From Owenia fusiformis (taxonomy: Eukaryota > Annelida > Polychaeta > Sabellida > Oweniidae): a stretch of 64,000 nt of DNA. A program made the translations under genes and the position numbers. The DNA lies in the NCBI GenBank assembly GCA_903813345.2, contig CAIIXF020000010.1, forward strand, positions 4,951,169 to 5,015,168, read 5' to 3'. The notes beneath the pieces were generated by a model. The model did no database searches and had not been told where the DNA came from. It was given only the letters and a program-made list of their open reading frames with translations. Each line of letters begins with the position of its first letter. Within the stretch, counting starts at the first letter, position 1. Positions 48,801 to 59,300 of the stretch are shown here, piece after piece.

Positions 48801-51800
48801 TATTTTGCGACATGTTTCTGAACCACCGCGTATTTTGGTTTCACCCGCCTTGTGGTAACGGTGAAATATGATTGAAGGTCCGCCTACAATGTTATTTTTA
48901 ATCATCATGTAAATGTCCCGAAATTTACGAGAGAATAGACTGAAATGACAGTCTTTGTCCTTCTTTTTCATTAATAACTTTCGGGCCACCCCTGGGACGC
49001 TGATAGTCTCCTTGAACAAGTCGATGTTTTCATTGATATAAAACACCATCATGTTCTCAATAGCTTGTACGAATGGCCCCACGTCCAAGTTGTTATAATA
49101 AATCAGAAAATCCTTAAATCTCTTCATCTCTTTCTCTCGCCACAGACGTTGAAGATCATCATACTTCTCTCTTCCAGTTTTGGGTTGAACTTTCAGCTTC
49201 ATTATTCTGAATACTTCTCCCTCTGTATGACCTGTAAAATAAATGTTTAAAGCCTATACATAAGATATTCATATAGACAATCACGTAAACAAAATATGAA
49301 AAGATCGAAAAGCGTTGCATAAATTATGCTAATGCTTCTTTTACGATAAGGCGATAATAAAGTGTTAATAAAATATTTTGCATCTAAAGCAAAGCAGGGA
49401 TTCAGGATACAGAAATATATCTTTAGAAACGTATGATTACCTTCTACTTTCCATTCTGACACTTTCGTAGCGTGCCTTTCAATATCAAAATGGTACAATT
49501 TAGTTCATAAATCTGACCCATAACGATAGGTATTACTACAGATTTCCAGTTAAAGTTAGGTAGAGCTGCAGACAGGCCTACTAGAATACCCGCGTTAACT
49601 AGAATATCCCCGAATTACATTTCGTACAAGATAAAAACCATAAAAACAAGTCATTTAAGTGAATTTGAAACAATACCGTCGATTGGAAGAAAACTCATGT
49701 GGCCCGAACACACTGAAAGTTAGGTTATTATATAGCCTACGTTCGGACTTTTTCAAGTTATCACATGTAGTTTTAGTTTATGAGAACAATATCAAACTAA
49801 AAATAAACAGTAAGAATGGCCATACAAAATTTTGATTTAAAATCGGATATAACATAGCCTATAGTAATCATACCTTCGGAAAGAAGTCTCTGGTAAGTGT
49901 CGTATTCAGCAGCGAGTACATTGTGATCTTTCAGCGACGAATGAAAGGCTTCGTAGGGAGGGAGCTCTGTCCTGTTTAGTTTGTCTTCACTGTCAAACCA
50001 CTCGTACGGAAAGTAAGATTTTCTCATTTCCGCCCCGTAAGCCATCAAGAAAGCATCGTAAGTCGTACCTGGACTCACGTAATTCACTATATCGAGAAAC
50101 TTAAACTTCAACGTTGAGAAACAGCTGTAGGCGTTACCTTTCTTCACTACAAATTCTATCTCATCTTCATTATTATTAAGACAGACTGCTATCTTTTTCT
50201 TAACCAAGTTGAGGTCATAACGAGATGAATTGAACCCAAGCACTGGAATTTGCTGGATGTATTCATGAAGCTTCTTCCTAAGGTTACAAAGCTGTTTTCG
50301 TTCAGGGTGATATTTCTTTTTGCTTTTTTCCTCAGTAGGCTGCTCATTTTCTTTCTCAATTTCCGGTTCTTCATTGGACTCTAAGGTGTCATCTAATTCG
50401 GAGAGTAAGGACTTGAATCGTTCGCCCATTAAAGATGCGCTGGTCTTTTGAATTGAGGTACAATACTCTAGCATGTCCTTCAATAAAAGGTCAGTGTCAG
50501 GATTTACGAAACATTTTTCATCTCGGAATCCTGGGACGTTGCTGCAAACAGACACAGAAATGGGAATGTGGCGTGACATCCACTCCAGTTTCGTTGAATC
50601 AGAGGGCGTGTCATCCTTGGATAACATGGCTTCAAAGTCAAAGCATATAAAGAACGGGAAAAAAACGATTTCTCTTGGAGACCAAGAAACCTCGGATCTC
50701 AAGTTGCTCGAATAAATTAGGCTCTACGCTGTAATAACCTCCCACGTATTTATGAGTAGAGGCGGCCCTGCACCTATTTTCGTGCCTTTTGAGATCCGTA
50801 CTTCTGATGAACAGTTTATCGCAGTTCCTGCATCGGTATTTGGTAGAATACATGGCGAGATCTTTAATATAACTGAGATGTTTTTCAAATTGATTGAGAT
50901 TCATTGTATCCTTATGTTTGTTGGTGCTTATATATTCACGCGTGACTTCCTTCCTTTCGTCAATACTATAAATGTTGACATTTATTTTAAAGGTGTCCTC
51001 GAATAAAGGTATTTCCTTTTTAAGAACGCCATATAGTCTCTGTTTTTCCGTGATCTCTTTCCATTTTTCGACCATAGATGTAACCAGGGAAGAAAGTTTA
51101 CTAACATCTTTCACTTTATGATAGGCCAGGCATCTGAAGGCGCAATAATTGTCCTCGTGAAACTTTCCCGTAGCATAGTGCTTATTAAGAGAGACTATGG
51201 CTTTATTCCGTTTGATATGTAAAGGTAGTGAAACAGCAGCGCCCAATGGAAAATCGAAGCTCGTGATGGACCATCTCACATTCACCAGACGATAGGGCAG
51301 CCATTTTGTATCGGGTCTTTGGTTAAATAAAACGTTGATCACATCAATTTCTCGAAGTTTTTCCATCGTGTCGTCAATGTCATCTCTGTCAGAAATTAGA
51401 ATAGGGGATGCTAAAACAGAGTCATTGTTATGAGCATAAAAGTAACGCAACTCTCCAGTTTCCCTGTTGGATAGAACCATTCCAAAACTCAAATTCAATT
51501 TGAACACATTGGTCTCAGTTAAGTAAATTTCCTCCAATTGGTTCAGAAAATCCGCCATCTTGATCGTTCCATCCCGTTGATGGAAATTGTACTCGTGCAA
51601 AATCTTGCCTCTTTTATGGGGAGCGTAAATGATACGATGGTTATCGATGTAAATCTTTTTCAATCGTTCATCTACTGTACCATTATCGAGTTCGTACGGT
51701 TCACGTTCCCGTTGTTCATCATCATTGTGGTCACTATCCACCTCCATTTGAATTTGGTCTGAACCAGGGGCTTGATCATCCTGCTGTTTGCCGTCCTCAT

Positions 51801-52086
51801 CGATTTCTACGGGGCTCGAGTCACCTTCTCCAATTTGACTTAATTGATCGGTTTGATCGCGTGAGACAGCTTCATCTACCCTTGAAGTAGATGCAATAAC
51901 ATCTGCCTTAACTTCGTGGCACCATAATTTTCTGTGACGATTTAGATTATCTGTACGATTGAATCGCATGCCACAGTTGTCACAAGAATACTTTTTCTTC
52001 AAGTGAAAAGCATTTTCGTGTCTTATTCTGTTGCTTGCATTGTGGAATAATTTTCCGCAATATGCGCACGAGCGATTTCCAACCAT
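45869..52086 (-). other. Polinton protein-primed-type DNA polymerase B region
   Basis: The minus strand opens with two C2H2 zinc fingers (CAYCGKLFHNASNRIRHENA and CDNCGMRFNRTDNLNRHRK), then a long N-terminal domain. Next come a 3'-5' exonuclease domain with FDFEAM and GFNSSRYDLN, a palm block with GYDANALYLWAISREMPTG, and a block with LKGNSAYG, the B-family motif B. Around eight coding blocks are separated by short AT-rich gaps with GT-AG-like borders, so the gene appears to be spliced; I see no clear damage beyond that. One gap, near 46740, has a GACGGACGGACAGAC run. It faces the plus-strand genes, the standard Polinton layout. Confidence 0.85.
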
Positions 52087-52447
52087 GATCGTTCACTGAT
52101 GGAATGAGTCTGAAAACATAAAACGCAAACGCTTTTTCATTAAAGGTTTTACATTACATTTACGTTCATGGATCATGTAATATCAGTATTTGAAAGCATA
52201 ATCTTAAAAATAATCTACTAATAATAACGAAATACTGCGTTTAGAGTGTGATTGTCTTGTATTTGAATCGTTATCCAATACCCTTACCCAAAGTTAGGTC
52301 TCATGCACACTCTTGTGAAAAGTAAATATTATAGCAAATATAAAATGAATGCATTCTAAAACAATAACACAACTTACCTTTATAGAGGATTTTAGTGATG
52401 GTTATAAAGTTAAAATCAAATTCCAAATATATCCGAGTCTTAATTAT

Positions 52448-52760
52448 TTATGTCCAGTTTGAAAAGACCCAAAATAAGATGATAGCTTGGTAAAAAAAAG
52501 TATTACTGTCATATCGTTCTAGAATTAAACCTCTGTTTAATGCAATGTTCCTTAGCATACTAGGGTTTTCAGTTATGCATCCGCTCATCATTCCAATAGC
52601 ACCTAACGTCAAGTTTTTGTAATGATAAGAAGGATTGAATCCAATGACGTAGGTAGTCATGGTAACTGAGGGCTTGTGGATAAAATTAGACGATATCAGC
52701 TTTTTTAACCTCTAGTAAGATGTTGAACTATAAACACAATTATCCTAATATTTAGTTTAT
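52448..52760 (-). promoter_or_regulatory. Polinton repeated leader module, copy 3 (ahead of the polymerase)
   Basis: ATGACTACCTACGTCATTGG with the peptide MTTYVIGFNPSYHY lies on the minus strand at about 52660. Related segments lie on the plus strand at about 35690-35885 and 37040-37250, each holding a short ATG-started MT..VIGF.P peptide and preceded by an AT-rich block with ACGAAATGTNAANGAAACAC. Each copy sits ahead of a transcription unit. It could be a shared promoter and 5' leader or a short first exon. Confidence 0.5.
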
Positions 52761-52904
52761 GTAGTTTTTCGTTTACATTCGTTTACAACCAAAAGAGTAC
52801 TTTGAACTGTCTATTAAACAATCGTTAAACAGAGAAACAAAACTGGGCCAGTGAGTATTTGTAGGTCATAAGCATACAGCTAAACTTATAGATTCGGACA
52901 CCCG

Positions 52905-53234
52905 TTTCACGTGACATGGGGAGGGGGGCACTGCAGATTCCATAGATAGCGCACTCTCAGTCATCTCGTAACGTGAGTACACCTTCGGTACAGTCAAACC
53001 TACATATAGGCACTCATTACCAATCGGCTTATTCCGGAATTTTACGAGAATCTAACCCTTACCCTAACCCTAACCCTCCTAACCCTAACCCTAACCCTAA
53101 CCCTAGCCGAAAAGCCTAACCCTAACCCTCCTAACCCTAACCCTAACCCTAACCCAAACCCTAACCCTAACCCTAGCCGAAAAGTAGTCCTAACGTGAGG
53201 ACTGTATGTTTTCTTTTACGCACCCTTTACTACT
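52905..53234 (-). repeat. Polinton right terminal inverted repeat with CCCTAA arrays
   Basis: This is the reverse complement of 35253-35576, about 330 bp. It differs mainly in hexamer copy number within the two telomere-like blocks. The TCACGTGA palindrome sits at its inner edge. Confidence 0.95.
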
Positions 53235-53384
53235 AAAGGTGAGTGTAATATATCAATATAAAGTTTGTTATATTCTAGGCAAGCCTGGCGATGTTTAAGT
53301 CCCCCGATTTTTGTTCAATCCATCTCTCAACCAGCATTATTGTTTATGTGTTCACCATGTTGACTAAATCAGAAAATCATATTC

Positions 53385-56300
53385 TTAGGAGTTTTTCTCA
53401 GGTATGCGTATCATAACAGTCTTCACCTCAGAGTAGTCTTGGAGAGCATAGCTACCCCTGGAAAACAATTAATGGTAAATAGCTGATATATTCAGTAACA
53501 TCTATTCATATTCATATACCTATTTCAGCCATGTTTATTGTCATTTGGAATCAGGTATGCGTAATCCATCAATCATAACGTAATCGTTTACATGCAATTG
53601 GAAGAGTTAAACTGACGAATTATGTTTCATTTATGAGCAATTACACGAGGGGAAAGAGTACCCGTGTATATACAACCTACCGCCGAGCAAAGACCCGAAG
53701 ATGTCTGAAAATGTAGGGGGTGAGTTATAAACTTTTGTATATATCTTGAATTTCTCAATATGAGAAACAGATAAAAAACAGAAATGTGCGTAACTGATAA
53801 AGTTATTGTTCCAGGCACTCATGTTTGCAAAAAATGAGTACTTAGCGCAATGTTTACTATCCAATCGCTAAATTCAACTTTTAAATATTTGAATATTGAT
53901 TTACATCTTGAATAAGTAACAACCATGGCTGTCTTTACTTCATTCGATTCAAAGATACAATAGGTGTAAATGTATCATATTTATTTCACTGCCATACGTT
54001 GCATATCATTGAAATCACCGGTGAAAGTTGAAAATGAAAGACCCGATTATGTCACGAGTACGATTATATAGGACCCGAATCTACCACCGAGCTATTCCGA
54101 CTATACCGTGAGTAGAACCCGATGAGGTAGTGAGTAATCTTTCGAATGAGCATATAATATCATGACGATATCACAAATATTCCTTTTTATTTATCATATA
54201 CTCCTGGCACCGGGATATAATATAATATGATATAATTCCCGCAGCACTATACGTCAACGTCTGTTTCCGACAAAGTTCTTAAAACATTGAATTCATGCTT
54301 ACACTTGAATCACCATAATTTCCTATGTGTCTATGGTAAGTGTGCAACCCAAAAACATTTAATTCTGCATTGCAAGCGCCATTCTACTCAAAGAACACAA
54401 CTTGAAGAATCCCAAGCTTCACACGCTTCATATCCTCGAAACGAAAATTACCGTGATCTTTCTTTGATAATACAATACCATAGTCAAAAACATTGTAAAT
54501 CCATTTCTTGCCATTTAACTCAGGCACATTAACTTTAATACTCAGTAATGAATGGTGCTGACTGAAGTGGACCACAAAGTCATCCATCTCGTGTGATTTA
54601 TAACTACAGTGGAAGCATTTGTACCGAGGACCTGAAATACAATGTTTCGATGTGCAGTGGTAACTGGTGATAGCCATATTTTTTCAGTTTCATTTATTGT
54701 TCACAACAAAATGATTCACATGAATGATGCAGATTGTATGTTTATTATTTTTTCATCAGCACGTCATAAACTCGACGATATAATCGAATCTCAACAGATT
54801 TTACTCAAGTAATGTTCGGATTCTGAGATCTATTACTCAAGATATTTTCGGATCTTTATAATATTACTCGTCGATCACATCGGGTTCGATGTCCGATAAC
54901 ATCGGATCTTTTAGGACAAAGTTTAAGTGAAGATTTTGCTGTTCAAAAGTGCTATTTTGACCTAATATTTTGACACTTAATATATTATGCATATGCACAT
55001 CCATTTACCGACCCAAGTATGTCTTATGTATGGCTCATTATCAATTAAAGCGAGTATGAATGAGAAAAACAAATCGAAAACCATTATACGTTTACCTTAT
55101 CTCTTAATTTGGACATAAAAATATATTTCAACTGTAATTCTAGGCGAATTGCGCCTGCTAGAACATCTTAGTAACAATTCTAACCATCCAAAGGAATTGT
55201 TAGTGACATTATATTACCTTTATTTGTCCATTTTCCTACGAGATGACATTATCAAACATTTGCTCGGCGGTATATGCGTGTCTTGCTCGGCGGTAGGTTG
55301 TATATACACGGGTACTCTTTCCCCTCGTGAATTACCCAAATGCGAGTAGGTAGTTACCAGTTTCACCACCAGGTGGCTGATTCGGGCCAATTAACATGGC
55401 AGGTATACAGTCAATATGGTACAACGAAAATGGGACTTCTGCGCATGTTAAAATTTTTCGTCAAAACTCAACTTTTGTTCAAGTTGATACGATTGTCTTT
55501 CGAACTAGAGACTTACCTCATTCGAAAGATCATAAAAGACTTTATCTATACTGAAAATCTTAGATCCAAACATAGTAGAATACGCCGTCAGTCCGCATTT
55601 GATTTTTTGAAGTGAGTTTCGTAGATCGTCAGATTTCTCCGACTGATATCGGGTTATCTCAAACTGGTTCGTTTATAAATACGAATTTGTTTACCGTTGT
55701 AAGGCGCATGCGCAAAATTGATTTATAAACCTTATTGGTTGATGGTTTTTCTCCTGCGCATGCGTGAAGTCTGATGAACACTTATGACGAAGACCGGAGC
55801 AAACATTACTAGCTCTTGAACGAAATTCCAAGATTCAGGTCATTTCGCCGTGTTTGCTAAGCGTGTATACGTGAATGACAAGCTGTTTTGAGTAGATCGG
55901 GTACCTGTTTTAGACACAACATTGATTTAGCTTGACATTGATGTGCACATTGGCACTTTTGAGCATGTTAATACAAGTTTTTACACTCTTAGCACGAGAC
56001 GGGTTTTCGAAAAATCTGTTATCTGATTCACTCGATTATCGTATGGATATGTATTTCTGCTGACATTTCAACACCACATCACATAGAATTACGATGCAGA
56101 ATGATAATAAAACACAAAACAACTACTAAATTCCACTTGTTATTTCACAGGAGGTAAAAATGCAAACTGCCTAGATTCTTTGTAAGGGTCGTCAGACATC
56201 GGATTCAGGCCCGTAAGACACTTTTCTCCAAGGGGGGTGCGGTTTTTAGCTTACTAAAGAGAATATAAATTTGTCAATTTTTTCCCGCGTAAATCAAATC

Positions 56301-59300
56301 GCGTAAGACAGAGGGGGGGGGGGGGTCAGTTACCCCCTATATTGGTTTGGAATTAACAAATGCAACTTCCAAACGTTCCAATTGTTTTGTGGGGGGTGTG
56401 AGGAGTGGTCCACTCCCCCTAGAAAATTTTACAGTTTTGAGATGCTATTTGGTGCTTTCTGGGCACTTTCAAAGTGTAAGTTTCTAAGTTAGTAGTACGC
56501 CACCACCACAAGAATAAGAGTTGAGTGAATAAAAAACTGAGCATTCAGGGGGGTCTGGGGGTTCTCCCCCAAGAAAATTTTGAAATTTGCTTGTATTTGG
56601 AGCGAACTTGGAACCATCTGGTACGCCTGTGCGTTATGAGTCGATAAGAAAAATGTGAATTTTTTTCAAATTCTTTTGGGGGTGTCAAAGAGGATGAGAG
56701 GGTGAAGTTGGGTGGGGTGCCAGTAGGGGAGCAAGGGGTTGTCACCCAGAAACATTGACCATATCAAGGTGCTATTTGATGATGTCTGGACACTTAAAAA
56801 ATGTCTGAGACAATACATGAAATTCAGAATAGTTATTTTGTTTTGTGGGGGATGTGAGGGATAGCTAACTCTCCTAGAAAATTTTACAATTTAAAGATAT
56901 TTGGTGCTTCTGGGCACTTTTAAAGGTATTAGTCAATAAAAACATTGAAAAATCTCAGATTTTTGGGGTGTCAAAGAGGGGGGAGAGGGGTGCCATAGGG
57001 GGAGGTGGGGCTGGGGTGCCAGTGGGAGAGCAAGTGTTTGTCCCCCATATCAAAACTTACAATATCAAGGTGCTTAATTCCATTAGAAGTTTGGGCACTT
57101 TAAAAGTGTCTGTGCCTAAAAGCGCATATTTCCCAAGAAAATTTTACAATTTTAAGATGCTATTTGGTGCTTTCTGGGCACTTTCAAAATGTATGAGTCA
57201 ATAAAAAAATTTGAAAAATCTCAATTTTTTTTTTTTGGGGGGGGGGCACTAGACAAACAGGTTGGAATTAACACATAATAATCAGCGATTAATGTATTAG
57301 AATAATCATTAATAAGCAGACACAGTCTGATCCTGACCTAATTATAACTTTTAAAGGCTAGATACAATGGCAACAGGCATGGCCTAGCGATAATCACTTT
57401 TGTCTTTACTGAATAACCGACCAACTGATTATTGTGACTGATTAAACTTCAAAGGGCTAATTACAAATGACACTGCTGGAATAAAATCTCTTGTCTAAAT
57501 AAAATGATCAACCTGTCTGTGATAAGAAGTATAAAGGAATTTAAAATGTATCTAATATATTATACAATTAGACAGACTGGCTATTCTAATCCGTTATGAA
57601 AAGTCATTTGTTTTTTCCACTACAGGATGTTTCTACAACGGAAGTTAATTTGTTTATTTTAGTCTTTAGAGGCACTGTCCCTTGACGCTTTTATGAAATA
57701 AATGAACTTTGTGATGGACTACAATTGTATATTTTTACATTACATTATTTTCATTTTAGGTCTCTCTTATTACATGTAGTTGCATTGCGGAAGTCTAATG
57801 TTATTCTCTCCGTGTGCCGAAAGTACTTATACCCGTAGCCAAGGGGTGGGGTGGTTCAAGGAGTGCGAGTGAACAGAATTTGAATTGAATACATAATAAA
57901 TACGTAACATATAAATATATAAGTACATAATGTCTAGTCAAGTCTTCTTACATTTTTCTTCAAATGCGCCTTTTGACGTGTGGTAACAAAAAACAAAATA
58001 TAAATACTTATGTTTCTCCAGCTTGTTTTTATATTAATTTGGCAATAAAACATGCATAAAGAGATAACAAATTGTGCACTGTGCGCAACCCGAATCCCCT
58101 CCCCGATCGGGTCGCGTTTGGTGTGTATGTAATAATGTACAAGAAATGTAATAAAGACAATTATGCCCCCCCCCTATTGCAACATTTTGTCAATTAAAAG
58201 TATTAGCTCGGAGCATCAACACACGTTTGATTGAAATAATTTAAATAAAAGTTCCAAATGAATAAATGAATAAAGAACATGAAGGTTCTGTTTGACATTC
58301 GAGAAGAAGAATTTGTCCAGTCAAAAATAGATTTCTAATATTTGATCTTGATTAGATGTATTTATTGATCCTTGTTTTTAAAACTACAGATGGTTCACTC
58401 AATTCTGAAGTAAACAAAAAATAATCCTATACACGACAACTTGGTTCCCATGATTCTGCCTATAGCCTATAATACTAATTTATCAAAACAAATATTAATT
58501 AATCCGTCCGTCTGATTACATTTTGTTCCCTGACTCAAACTAAGCAAACCCCGATTACAGTTCTTAATTCCTCACTTGAAACGATTTAGCCAACATGATA
58601 CAATATGAAATTTGATTAATTATACATGTACTAGTGTAAAGCCTATTGTTATCAAAACCCATAAATGCTCACAATATAAATATAGTTTATTGATGGCCAA
58701 TAACAGATATCAGGGGCGTAGCCAGCTTTCAGTCGGGGGGGGGGAGGGGGTGCGATTGCCAAAAATATTTCGGTTTTCAGTCGGGGGGAGGATGCTAAAT
58801 AAAGTCTAACATTAAATGAAATTCTAAAAATGAGTTTCTTTTATTTTTTGTTTGGTTGATAATGAATTTAAAAAAATGTTTGAATAAAAAATTCAATTTC
58901 GCAAAAATTCATATTCTTTAGCTAGACAAAGGCTATAGTTTGTTTATTCAACGGATAATAATTTGAAGCGCTAGACGCATAAATGGTAGAAGGTTCTTAA
59001 TTTCTAATGAAAACAAAGCGATAATCAGTTGGGTGAATAATCACTTGACATAATAATCAGTTGGAATTTTTGCCATTGGCTACACATTAATAAGAATTGA
59101 TTATCGTAATAACCAGTGAAAACACTGGTTATTGTTGATTAATAAGTCTCGATAATCAGCGATAAACAGCAATAATAGTCTCGATAATAGGTTTTAACCA
59201 GATAATAATCATTTATTCACTGATTATTTGTGATTAAAATTGTTTATATTTGGTCACTTCGCCCAGTGGGGGGTGTTAAGGGGGGTGGGCTGCCAGAGGG

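Larger units (their letters stand above)
35253..53234. mobile_element. Polinton/Maverick (adintovirus-like) fossil, about 18.0 kb, near-complete
   Basis: The element begins AGTAGTAAAGGG and ends with its reverse complement, and is flanked by a perfect 6-bp duplication AAAGGT (35247-35252 and 53235-53240), as expected for Polintons. The inverted ends are about 325 bp. The plus-strand half carries two unknown genes, minor capsid-like, basic core-like, major capsid, adenain-type protease, chromodomain integrase, A32-type packaging ATPase and two small genes; the minus-strand half carries a protein-primed-type DNA polymerase B. The near-identical ends and mostly open frames point to a recent insertion. 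It looks close to whole, with perhaps one or two broken frames, so it is treated here as a young fossil. It lies between the ALDH 3' end and the channel gene's 5' flank. Confidence 0.95.

Noticed and set aside
53644-55329. A firm Transib/ProtoRAG assignment for the 1.7-kb element
   Set aside because: The 5-bp target duplication and CAC start fit, but the terminal heptamer is not the usual one and no transposase is seen, so the class is left open.
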